NCBI RefSeq assembly: GCF_002101785.1
Contig: NZ_LQPJ01000124.1
Location: forward strand, 87,513-151,512
DNA from: Mycobacterium palustre
GTDB lineage: Bacteria; Actinomycetota; Actinomycetes; Mycobacteriales; Mycobacteriaceae
Length of the DNA: 64,000 nt
Reading direction: 5' to 3'
The translations under genes were made by a program, and so were the position numbers. Positions 8,427 through 16,115 of this stretch are shown here, piece after piece (the first letter of the stretch is position 1; every line of letters begins with the position of its first letter). Below the pieces are notes generated by a model, which was given only the letters and a program-made list of their open reading frames with translations, did not search any database and was not told the origin of the DNA.

Positions 8427-10028
8427 ATGCCGTCGAGGACTTTCCAATTTCCGGTATCGGATTGGGTCGCGCACCACGCTTCGGTTCGGCCGCACGCCAT
8501 CGCGCTGGCCAGCGCCGACACTGGCGAGCAGGTGAGTTGGGCCCAGCTGGAGCAGCGAGTGGGCTTGGCCGCTGCCGCGCTGCTGGCACATGGACTGCGG
8601 CCGGGAGACCGGATCGCCGTCGTCGCCGACAACGCGCCACGGGCGTTCGTGCTGCAGTTCGCCGCGATGCGGGCGGGTGTGGTCATGGTGCCGCTGAACT
8701 GGCGGCTGGTCACCGCGGAGATGCGGCACCAGTGCATCGACGCCGCCGTGTCCGCACTGACCCACGACGCAACCTGGGTCGAACCCGCGCGCGACGTGGC
8801 CGACGGCGCGGGCGTGCAGACCATTCTCGAGCTGGAGACATTGACCAGCGCCGAGCCCGGCAATGGACTCGTTCCGCTGCCGCCGCAACCCCACGACCCT
8901 GACGCCATCACGCACATCCTCTACACGTCCGGCACCACCGGTACGCCGAAGGGAGCGTTGGTCTCGCACGCATCGATGATGTGGAACGCCTTCAACATCC
9001 TCACCGCGGCTCAGGTCGCGGCCCCGGCTGTGAACATGCTCAACCCAATGCCGTTGTTCCATGCCGGCGGGTTGAACGTGCTGGCCAACCCGATACTGAT
9101 GCATGGCGGGCAGGTCACCACGATGGCGCGCTGGAACCCGGCGGCAATCCTGGCTTACATCGGCGAGCAGACCAACGGGGTGACCCATCTGACCACCGCG
9201 CCGTCGCTGCTTCAGACCCTCATCGACGATCCGACGTTCGGCACCACCGACTTCGGCACGATGCGCAAGATCGTCCTGGGCGGCGGTACCACCACTCCGC
9301 AGCTGCTGCGGGCCTTCGCTGCCAAGGGTGTCGCGCTGCACCCGCAGTACGGCGGCACCGAGACTGGCCCGGCCGCGCTGGTGCTCGAGGAGGGACTGGA
9401 GCGGGCGCTGTCGGGGACGTGCGGCAAGCCGGTGCTGCATACCGCGGTGCGGTTGGTCGATCCCGACACGTTGACCGATGTCGCCGACGACGTGGTCGGC
9501 GAGGTGTGGCTGAAGGGGCCGGCGGTCACCCCTGGCTACTGGAACCTGCCCAACGAACAGTATTTCGTGGACGGCTGGTTCCGCACCGGCGATGCGGCCC
9601 GCCGCGATGCCGACGGCTATTTTTATTTCGCCGGTCGCTACAAGGACATGTACAAGTCCGGTGGCGAGAACGTCTATGCGGCCGAAGTCGAAAACGTTCT
9701 CATCGACCTGCCCGAAGTCGCCGAGGTGGCGATCATCGGCGTCCCCGACGCGAAGTGGGGCGAGGTAGGCCTGGCGGTCGTGGTGGCGAGCCCGGGCGCC
9801 GACGTGACCCTCGACGCTCTGCAATCTGCGTGCGCGGGCCGCATCGCCCGCTACAAGTACCCCAAACACCTTGACGTCGTCGCGGCGCTGCCCCGCAATG
9901 CCACCGGAAAGGTGGCCAAGGCGGCGCTGCGTGAGCACTACCACTCGGCTACGGCAACGCCCGCGCCAACCGACCACGAATCCCTGGTCACTCACCAGAA
10001 GGAGAGTCACGATGTCAGTCGCCGCTAA
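8427..10028 (+). CDS. AMP-forming acyl-CoA ligase (FadD-like)
   Basis: 533 residues from ATG 8427; the frame opens at 8370 but the extra 19 residues look non-native. It has the ANL motifs ILYTSGTTGTPKG, QYGGTETGP, GWFRTGDAARRDADG and RNATGKVAK. It is very similar to the ligase at 2927, including the MPLFHAGGLNVLANP block, so the pair probably arose by duplication and may act on related acids. Its 3' end overlaps the next gene by 17 bases, with the AAGGAG ribosome site of that gene inside the ligase frame, indicating translational coupling. Confidence 0.93.
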   Translation: MPSRTFQFPVSDWVAHHASVRPHAIALASADTGEQVSWAQLEQRVGLAAAALLAHGLRPGDRIAVVADNAPRAFVLQFAAMRAGVVMVPLNWRLVTAEMRHQCIDAAVSALTHDATWVEPARDVADGAGVQTILELETLTSAEPGNGLVPLPPQPHDPDAITHILYTSGTTGTPKGALVSHASMMWNAFNILTAAQVAAPAVNMLNPMPLFHAGGLNVLANPILMHGGQVTTMARWNPAAILAYIGEQTNGVTHLTTAPSLLQTLIDDPTFGTTDFGTMRKIVLGGGTTTPQLLRAFAAKGVALHPQYGGTETGPAALVLEEGLERALSGTCGKPVLHTAVRLVDPDTLTDVADDVVGEVWLKGPAVTPGYWNLPNEQYFVDGWFRTGDAARRDADGYFYFAGRYKDMYKSGGENVYAAEVENVLIDLPEVAEVAIIGVPDAKWGEVGLAVVVASPGADVTLDALQSACAGRIARYKYPKHLDVVAALPRNATGKVAKAALREHYHSATATPAPTDHESLVTHQKESHDVSRR

Positions 10029-10443
10029 TCGAGACATGCTGACCCGCTATTGGAATGCGTTCGCCGCCAAGGATGTTCCAGCGGCGCTGGCCTGCTTCAC
10101 CGACGACATCAGCTACGAGGACCTCGCTGTCCAGCAGATCCACCGGGGAAAAGATTCGGTGCAGGCTTTCTGGGACCTCTACTTCGAGGCGGCGGGCGAC
10201 TCCTTCAATGCGGTGCAGGAGAGCCTCGTGGTCGACGAGGACAGCTACAGCTTCGAGTGGACCGTGTCCGGTGTGATCGACGGCAGCTTCGGCATTTTCA
10301 CCGGACAGGGCCAGCAGTTCACCATCCGTGGGATTTCGACCGGTGTCATCCGCGGTGAGTTGATCGCGCAGAACCGCGACTACTGGAATCTGGCCGATGT
10401 GCTGCGCCAGATCGGCGTCTCGGAGGTTCCCGCGCTCGTCTAG
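10012..10443 (+). CDS. NTF2/SnoaL-like small protein
   Basis: 143 residues from an ATG preceded by AAGGAG. The pattern of an N-terminal helix (MLTRYWNAFAAKDVPAALA), FTDDISYEDLAV and a curved sheet ending in NRDYWNLADVLRQIG fits the NTF2 cone fold. It lacks the R-x-D plus later D triad seen in its two downstream neighbours, so epoxide hydrolysis is not predicted; SnoaL-like isomerase, hydratase or binding roles are possible. It is first in a run of three consecutive NTF2-fold genes between an acyl-CoA ligase and a P450, which suggests it handles an oxidised intermediate. Confidence 0.82.
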   Translation: MSVAANRDMLTRYWNAFAAKDVPAALACFTDDISYEDLAVQQIHRGKDSVQAFWDLYFEAAGDSFNAVQESLVVDEDSYSFEWTVSGVIDGSFGIFTGQGQQFTIRGISTGVIRGELIAQNRDYWNLADVLRQIGVSEVPALV

Positions 10444-10495
10444 TGCGGCCGCGTTATTCCACCGATCGGCTTACGAGAACGAAGGAGGCGGACAC

Positions 10496-10891
10496 ATGCT
10501 TGACGAAGAACGCCACACGCGGGACATGATCGCGCTGTGGGAATCAGGGGTGGACGGCATCATCGACGCGTTCAAACGCTATTGCGCCCCCGACGTGAAG
10601 TGGATCAATACCGGCATTCCCAGCGTCGAAGGCCTTGAAGCGTGCATCGAACTGCTGACTGCGCAAGCCCAGGCATGGAAGTTCAGCAGCACCAGGGTGG
10701 ACGTTCGCTCCCTATTGGCCACGCCGGGCCTGGTGATGGTCGAGCGGATAGACCGGGTGTTCGACGCCGACGGAGAGGAGATCTTCGCCGCTCCCGTGGT
10801 CGGTGTCCTCGAATGGGCCGATGGCAAGATCACCCAGTGGCGCGACTACTTCGATCCGGGCCCGCTGCTGGCCGTCGGCCAGCTCGATTGA
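10496..10891 (+). CDS. Limonene-1,2-epoxide hydrolase-like protein
   Basis: 131 residues from an ATG with AAGGAGG seven bases upstream. The family's Asp-Arg-Asp catalytic triad is visible as Arg84 and Asp86 in VERID and Asp117 in WRDYFD. The Arg-x-Asp spacing and the 31-residue gap to the last Asp agree with what I recall of the Rhodococcus enzyme (R99, D101, D132). A one-step trans-hydration of an epoxide to a diol is expected. The next-but-one gene is a P450, a plausible source of the epoxide. The true substrate could be a terpene, steroid or fatty-acid epoxide. Confidence 0.85.
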   Translation: MLDEERHTRDMIALWESGVDGIIDAFKRYCAPDVKWINTGIPSVEGLEACIELLTAQAQAWKFSSTRVDVRSLLATPGLVMVERIDRVFDADGEEIFAAPVVGVLEWADGKITQWRDYFDPGPLLAVGQLD

Positions 10892-10899
10892 GGCGGCCG

Positions 10900-11346
10900 A
10901 TGATGACCAACGAGGAACGGATCGTGCAACACATCCTCGAGATGTGGGGACCGGGTGTCGAAGGAGTCAAGGAATCGTTCCGCCGGTACGGCACGGACGA
11001 CTTGGTCTGGTGGAACAGCGGCCGTGGTGCCCTGACAGGTCTCGAAGAGTGCCTGAAGGGTCTCGACGAGATGTTCGACGCCTTGCAGATCGCGACGGTC
11101 GAGTGCCCGATCCGGACCTTGCTCGCAACCTCGCGCCGAGTGGTCGTGGAAAGGTCGGACAACCTGTACCGCGCCGACGGCACCGTGATCGCGGAAATCC
11201 CGGTTACGGGAGTTCTCGAATTCGACGCAAACAAGGTCACCACTTGGCGCGATTACTGCGATGACTGGATTTCAAAGCTCGAGCTCGGCCAACCCGTCGT
11301 GTCAGCACCCACTGCGGCCGAAATGAGGCACGGGGTTTCCGAATGA
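10900..11346 (+). CDS. Second limonene-epoxide-hydrolase-like protein
   Basis: 148 residues; ATG at 10900 or 10903. It is a paralogue of the preceding gene. The triad residues are Arg85 and Asp87 (VERSD) and Asp118 (WRDYCD), again 31 residues apart. The N-terminal helix region (RIVQHILEMWGPGVEGVKESFRR) aligns with MIALWESGVDGIIDAFKRY of the neighbour. Two adjacent copies could form a heterodimer or hydrolyse two epoxide isomers. Its stop codon overlaps the P450 start by four bases (ATGA), so the enzyme pair is translated together with an oxygenase. Confidence 0.84.
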   Translation: MMTNEERIVQHILEMWGPGVEGVKESFRRYGTDDLVWWNSGRGALTGLEECLKGLDEMFDALQIATVECPIRTLLATSRRVVVERSDNLYRADGTVIAEIPVTGVLEFDANKVTTWRDYCDDWISKLELGQPVVSAPTAAEMRHGVSE

Positions 11347-12572
11347 GGGAGTCGGGGACATCACCGGGCACTAGGCCGGCGTCCACCGGATTCGACCACG
11401 GCGATCCGGAATTGCCACCGCGGATGCACCAGACTCTCGCGGATCTCCGGAGTCGCTGCCCGGTCGGCTGGAGCGACAACTATGGCGGGTTCTGGACGCT
11501 GACCCGTTACGACGACGTTGTCGATGCCGCACGCGATCACTCGGTATTCACGACAACGCAGGGGATCATGATTCCGCCGACCGGGGCATCGATGCGCCTG
11601 GTGCCGGCCGAGTTCGATCCGCCCGAGCATTCCGCGTACCGCAAGATGGTCATGCCGTTCTTCACGAACAAGGCCGTCGCGCTGAACCACGATGCTATCC
11701 GGGAGCTGGTGCGGGAGTGCTTCGACAAGTTCGTCGCGGACGGCCACGCGGACCTGGTGTCAGCTGTCTCCGACCCGGTACCGCCCGCGGTACTGGCGCA
11801 CTATCTCGGCTTGGACCGCGATCGAGCCGACGAGATGCGCCGGCTGATGATGGAGTACCTCTCGTCGGCCAAGGTGAGTCTCGACGAAAAGATGGCCAGC
11901 GCCAAACGGTTCGAGGCCTTCGTCCAGCGCGAGATCGACGAGAGAATCGACGAGCCCGGCGACGACACTCTGAGCAAGATCATCGGTGTGGCGTTGTCCG
12001 GCGAGAACGGCGACCCGCTCGAGCCCGCCGCGATCCTGGGAATGGTTCGCCTGATCATCTCTGCCGGCCACGAGACGACGGTGCACGGTATCAGCAGCCT
12101 CTGTTACCGGATCCTGGCCGAGCCGGGTTTGCGGGACCGGCTGCTGGCTGACCCGTCTCTCCGTCACGTGGCTATCGCCGAGGCCCTGCGACTCGATGCG
12201 CCCGTGATGCACATGGCCAGGACGGTGGTGGCCGACCATGAGAAGCGCGGGCAACACCTGCACAGCGGCGACAAGGTGATGCTCTGTTTCGGCGCAGCCA
12301 ACCGTGACGACGAGGTGTTTCCGGAGCCCGACACGTTCAGCTTGGATCGGCCGCGCTCGCCGTCGGACGTGACGTTCGGCACCGGCCGGCATCGCTGTCT
12401 GGGCGAACACCTCGCGGTGGCCGAACTTTCCGCGGTGGTCAACGAGATGTTGAGCAGGTTGCCCGATGCCCGGATCGCTCCGGGCGCCGAGATTCGCTGG
12501 ACGGGAGGCGGCAACACCCGGGGCGTCGAGTCACTGCCGATCGTGTTCACACCGGAGAAGACCGGTCCGTGA
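11343..12572 (+). CDS. Cytochrome P450, coupled to epoxide hydrolase-like and OYE-type genes
   Basis: 409 residues. The haem loop FGTGRHRCLGEHLA has the ligand Cys352, the I-helix reads AGHETTV and the K-helix EALR. It shares the blocks PVGWSDNYGGFW, IMIPPTGASM and FGAANRD with the P450 at 32479, and both are followed by an old-yellow-enzyme gene overlapping by four bases, so this is a duplicated module. Overlaps on both sides (ATGA upstream, GTGA downstream) tie it to the epoxide hydrolase-like genes and the flavoenzyme. It probably oxygenates the pathway substrate; specificity is unknown. Confidence 0.95.
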   Translation: MRESGTSPGTRPASTGFDHGDPELPPRMHQTLADLRSRCPVGWSDNYGGFWTLTRYDDVVDAARDHSVFTTTQGIMIPPTGASMRLVPAEFDPPEHSAYRKMVMPFFTNKAVALNHDAIRELVRECFDKFVADGHADLVSAVSDPVPPAVLAHYLGLDRDRADEMRRLMMEYLSSAKVSLDEKMASAKRFEAFVQREIDERIDEPGDDTLSKIIGVALSGENGDPLEPAAILGMVRLIISAGHETTVHGISSLCYRILAEPGLRDRLLADPSLRHVAIAEALRLDAPVMHMARTVVADHEKRGQHLHSGDKVMLCFGAANRDDEVFPEPDTFSLDRPRSPSDVTFGTGRHRCLGEHLAVAELSAVVNEMLSRLPDARIAPGAEIRWTGGGNTRGVESLPIVFTPEKTGP

Positions 12573-14494
12573 CTGGTTTTCCTACGCTGCTGTCCCCGCT
12601 TCAGGTCGGGACGGTGGAGTTGCGCAACCGCGTCGTCATGACTGCCACGAGCATCAGCGAACCCTGGCGGAACCCGTTGCTGCCTGCCGACTCGTACATC
12701 GAGTTCGCCCGGCAACGAGCTGCGGGCGGCCTAGGGCTGCTGATTGCGCACCCGTTTTACGTCAACCCATTCGGCGAATACCCGGCCGAGATCCTGGACC
12801 GGCACGCGCGCCTGGCCGAGGCGGTGCACCGGGAGGGCACGCCGCTGATCGTGCAGCTGGTGCACTTCGGCGCCACGTTCCGCACCGACAACGATGTCGC
12901 CCGGCCGGCGTTGTGGGGGTTCGACCACACCCAGACGCCCGAGGGCGAGCCGGTGCACAAGATGACCGGCGCAGAGATCGAGCAGGTCCTCGACGCCTAT
13001 CGACGCGCTGCGCGGCTTGTCGCACAGGCGGGGTGCGACGGGGTGGAACTCCACGGCGGGCACGGGTATTTGATTCAGCAGTCCCTGACACCGTGGAACA
13101 ACTCGCGCGAGGACGAATGGGGGCCGTCCGGCAGCGGCGATCGGACACGTTTCGCCCGCTGCCTCATCGATCAGGTCCGCGCCGAAATCGGTGCAAACCG
13201 CATACTCGGCTATCGGACCCCGACCGACGACCTACGGGCAGCCGACGACGGGGGACAAGGCCCTCGAGCTATCGCAGAAGGTCTGCAACGCCTACTCGAC
13301 ACCGGCGAGATCGATGTGCTCAACACCACTGTCGGCTATGGCGGGCCGAGCTACGACCGTGCGATCCCGAACTACCGGCAGCCCGAGGGCGCCAACATCC
13401 GCTATCTGCGGCGGCTGCGCGAATCTCTGAACACAACCGTCCCGATGATCGGGACCGGGCGGATCGCTTCTGCCGGTACCGCCGAGGCGCTGCTGACTCA
13501 GGGCCAGTGCGAGTTGGTAGCCATGACCCGCGCACACATCGCCGAGCCCGCGCTGATACGCAAGCTCGAGTCCGGGCAGGCGCATCGGATCCGTCCCTGT
13601 GTCGCGGCGAACGTCTGCGTCGACCGCAAGCTCGCCGGTTCGCCGACCGCAAGCTGCTTTCACAATCCGGCGGTGCTGCGCGAGGAGGAGCTCCGCATCC
13701 GGCCCGCTACCCACCGCAAGCAGGTCTTGGTCATCGGCGCCGGGCCGGCGGGTCTCAAATCCGCCGAGATCGCCGCGCAGCGCGGGCATCAAGTTCGCAT
13801 CCTCGACGCCGGAACGCGCACCGGCGGTCGGCTGCGCGCCGTCGAACTCACCGCGGCAGCCGACCTGGCCAGCTCACTGGACCATCTGGTAAACGAACTC
13901 GCCGAAGCACAGGTGAAAGTCGAGCTCGACGTCGAGGTCACCGCAGCCATGCTCGCCGACCTCGCGCCGGATCACGTCGTTCTGGCGACGGGGGCGACGT
14001 TCGCGCCGGACCTGGTCGGCGCCGAACACATGATCAGCACCGCCGCGGCGCTCTCCGGCAGCGTGCACGACGACGTCCTCGTCTACGACGCGCTCGGTAC
14101 CAACGAAGCGGCGCTGGTCGCCGAGGCGCTGGCCGCCGACGGCAGGTCCGTCACCTTTGTCACCTGCTATGAGACGGTGATGCCCTTCGGCGGAATTCTG
14201 CACCGCTTCGAAGCCCCCCGTACCTGGCACCGGCGGCTGAAACGCATCATCACCCAGGGCATATTCGGCGACCTGGAGGACGGCGTGGCCACCATCGTCC
14301 GGCCGGACGGCGAGACGATCGATGAGCTGGCCGTCGGATCGGTGGTCGCCGCAGTGCCGATGCGGCCGGCGCTCAGTCTGCTTCCAGTCGTACAGGCGCT
14401 CAGCATTCCCCACTCGGTGGTCGGAGACGCCGTAGCACCGCGAACCGCCTTCGACAGCTTCAAGGAAGCCCATCAGGCCGCGCTGGCGATATGA
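12569..14494 (+). CDS. Old yellow enzyme/2,4-dienoyl-CoA reductase-type flavoprotein with altered Fe-S motif
   Basis: 641 residues. An N-terminal FMN TIM barrel (GTVELRNRVVMT, HGGHGYLIQQSLTPWNNSR) is followed by an FAD/NAD(P)-binding half (VLVIGAGPAGLKSAEIAAQRGH). This layout is that of 2,4-dienoyl-CoA reductase and trimethylamine dehydrogenase. The 4Fe-4S loop reads RPCVAANVCVDRK...SC: Cys344, Cys350 and Cys363 are present but the second ligand position, 347, is Ala. The paralogue at 33693 has four cysteines. Either a three-Cys cluster or no cluster forms here. The GTG start overlaps the P450 stop by four bases. Confidence 0.92.
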   Translation: MTGFPTLLSPLQVGTVELRNRVVMTATSISEPWRNPLLPADSYIEFARQRAAGGLGLLIAHPFYVNPFGEYPAEILDRHARLAEAVHREGTPLIVQLVHFGATFRTDNDVARPALWGFDHTQTPEGEPVHKMTGAEIEQVLDAYRRAARLVAQAGCDGVELHGGHGYLIQQSLTPWNNSREDEWGPSGSGDRTRFARCLIDQVRAEIGANRILGYRTPTDDLRAADDGGQGPRAIAEGLQRLLDTGEIDVLNTTVGYGGPSYDRAIPNYRQPEGANIRYLRRLRESLNTTVPMIGTGRIASAGTAEALLTQGQCELVAMTRAHIAEPALIRKLESGQAHRIRPCVAANVCVDRKLAGSPTASCFHNPAVLREEELRIRPATHRKQVLVIGAGPAGLKSAEIAAQRGHQVRILDAGTRTGGRLRAVELTAAADLASSLDHLVNELAEAQVKVELDVEVTAAMLADLAPDHVVLATGATFAPDLVGAEHMISTAAALSGSVHDDVLVYDALGTNEAALVAEALAADGRSVTFVTCYETVMPFGGILHRFEAPRTWHRRLKRIITQGIFGDLEDGVATIVRPDGETIDELAVGSVVAAVPMRPALSLLPVVQALSIPHSVVGDAVAPRTAFDSFKEAHQAALAI

Positions 14495-14503
14495 GCGCGT
14501 CGC

Positions 14504-15076
14504 TCAGCTGCGCGGCACCGAAGAAAATCGGTCGGCGTCCAAGGCGTCGAGCAACTGGCTGACAATCCACTCGAGCGCGGCGGGGTCGGGAGGCAAGGTG
14601 GCCTGCTCGTAGCCCACCAGCAGGTAGACCGCCCAATCGGCGAACAATTGCGCCTGCCGATCGTTACGCAGAATCTCGAATGCGCACTCTCGAAGAATCT
14701 GGTGGCGCTCTTTGTCGACGGCGGCTTGTACCGCATACACGTGGGCATCCACGCTGCTCCACGCGCGGATAGCCGCCTCAGCGCCGTGGGGCAAATTCAG
14801 GCCGATGTCGATGATGCGGTCGATGCGTCGGCGCGGATCGGGTTCGGTCCGAATCCACTCCACCAACCGAACAGTGTTTACCTGGTGCCAGTGCTCAACC
14901 AGTTCGCGGGTGTAGGCGGGCCAGTTTTCGAAGTAGTGATAGAAGGAACCGGTGCTGATCCCGAGCCGCTGACACACCTCGGCCAACTTCAGCCCGCCGT
15001 AACCGAGGTCGGAGAGGACGTCGAGACCCGTGTCGAAGTAGGCCCCTCGGGAGACGCCGTTCGCCATCATTGGCAC
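14504..15076 (-). CDS. TetR/AcrR family transcriptional regulator
   Basis: 190 residues. The HTH lies near residues 9-52 (AYFDTGLDVLSDLGYGGLKLAEVCQRL, then STGSFYHYFENWPAY). It is convergent with the OYE-type gene and divergent from the SDR gene at 15234. The intergenic region holds an AT-rich inverted repeat (15176-15191) that could be its operator. The ligand-binding half (WIRTEPDPRRRIDRIIDIG, YEQATLPP) gives no ligand clue. Control of the SDR and acyl-CoA ligase pair is the simplest reading. Confidence 0.9.
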   Translation of the reverse strand: MPMMANGVSRGAYFDTGLDVLSDLGYGGLKLAEVCQRLGISTGSFYHYFENWPAYTRELVEHWHQVNTVRLVEWIRTEPDPRRRIDRIIDIGLNLPHGAEAAIRAWSSVDAHVYAVQAAVDKERHQILRECAFEILRNDRQAQLFADWAVYLLVGYEQATLPPDPAALEWIVSQLLDALDADRFSSVPRS

Positions 15077-15175
15077 TTTAGTCGGCCGCAGCGTCGCGGG
15101 TGCGTGGGCGTGCGCAAGGCATTCGAAACCGCCAGATCTTCGCGACTCTGCCCAACGCCGGTTGACTCGAGTGAA

Positions 15176-15191
15176 AATTTGAATCTAAATT
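15176..15191. promoter_or_regulatory. AT-rich inverted repeat in divergent TetR/SDR promoter
   Basis: AATTT-GAATCT-AAATT, five-base perfect arms in an otherwise GC-rich region, 43 bp before the SDR start and about 100 bp from the TetR start. It may be an operator, a -10 region, or both. Confidence 0.45.
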
Positions 15192-15233
15192 AAACCAAGC
15201 TGTCCGCGTCTGAAACCGACTGGAGGATCATAA

Positions 15234-16097
15234 GTGCCCGGATTGCAGGACAAGGTTGTCATCGTCACCGGCGCCGGCGGGGGCCTCGGTCGGTCCTATG
15301 CGCACTTCCTGGCCGGCAACGGAGCGCTCGTCGTCGTCAATGACCTCGGCGGGGCAAGGGACGGCTCCGGATGGGGAACCAGCATGGCGGACAAGGTCGT
15401 AGACGAGATTGTCGGTGCCGGTGGCCGTGCGGTCGCCGACTATTCCAGTGTGGCCACCCGGGAAGGGGCCGAGGCGATCGTTGCGACCGCGATCGATAAC
15501 TTCGGGGCTGTGCACGGAGTGGTGAGCAACGCGGGAATCCTGCGCGACGGCGCGTTTCACAAGATGACCGATGAGAACTGGGACGCGGTCATTCAAGTGC
15601 ACCTCTACGGCGGCTATTACGTCACCCGTGCGGCGTGGCCGCACATGCGCGAGCAGAAGTTCGGTCGCGTCGTCATGGCGACGTCGACAAGCGGGCTCTA
15701 CGGCAATTTCGGTCAGGCCAACTATGGCGCCGCCAAGCTCGGACTGGTCGGCTTGCTCAACACCCTGGCGATCGAAGGCGCCAAGTACGGAATCACCGCG
15801 AACGGGGTCGCGCCGATGGCTGCCACTCGGATGACCGCCGATATCGCACCCCAGGAGGTGCTCGACAAGCTGAACCCCGACCACGTCGCGCCGGCCGTTG
15901 GTTACCTGGTTTCAGAAGAGAACCAGGAATCCGGTTCGGTTTTCGTTGTCGGCGGCGGCCTGGTGCAGCGCGTCGCGCAGTTCCAAAACGACGGCGTCAC
16001 ATTCGGCACACCGCCGACTCTGGACGAAATAACCAAGCGCTGGGCCGAAATCAGCGACATGTCTCATGCAAAACTCGGCACCAACCCGGTGGGGTAG
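15234..16097 (+). CDS. Short-chain dehydrogenase, MFE-2 (17beta-HSD type 4)-like hydroxyacyl-CoA dehydrogenase
   Basis: 287 residues with a GTG start after GGAGGATC. Rossmann motif TGAGGGLGRSYA, NDLGGARDGSG, NAGILRD, and the catalytic set S-Y-K in STSGLYGNFGQANYGAAK. The VVVNDLGG and NAGILRD signatures are typical of the dehydrogenase part of peroxisomal-type multifunctional enzyme 2, which oxidises 3-hydroxyacyl-CoA, including steroid side-chain intermediates. Only the dehydrogenase module is present, so the hydratase must be separate. A class I acyl-CoA ligase gene follows within 20 bp, suggesting an activation/beta-oxidation operon. Confidence 0.9.
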   Translation: MPGLQDKVVIVTGAGGGLGRSYAHFLAGNGALVVVNDLGGARDGSGWGTSMADKVVDEIVGAGGRAVADYSSVATREGAEAIVATAIDNFGAVHGVVSNAGILRDGAFHKMTDENWDAVIQVHLYGGYYVTRAAWPHMREQKFGRVVMATSTSGLYGNFGQANYGAAKLGLVGLLNTLAIEGAKYGITANGVAPMAATRMTADIAPQEVLDKLNPDHVAPAVGYLVSEENQESGSVFVVGGGLVQRVAQFQNDGVTFGTPPTLDEITKRWAEISDMSHAKLGTNPVG

Positions 16098-16115
16098 GGA
16101 AGCGGCCGACATGGC

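Noticed and set aside
8268..10037. 589-codon open frame on the minus strand
   Set aside because: Lies antisense to a clear acyl-CoA ligase gene; its sequence is Arg/Gly/His-rich without family motifs, typical of a shadow frame in high-GC DNA.
12466..14172. 568-codon plus-strand frame
   Set aside because: Out-of-frame shadow of the P450 end and the OYE-type gene; extremely Arg-rich and no recognisable domain.
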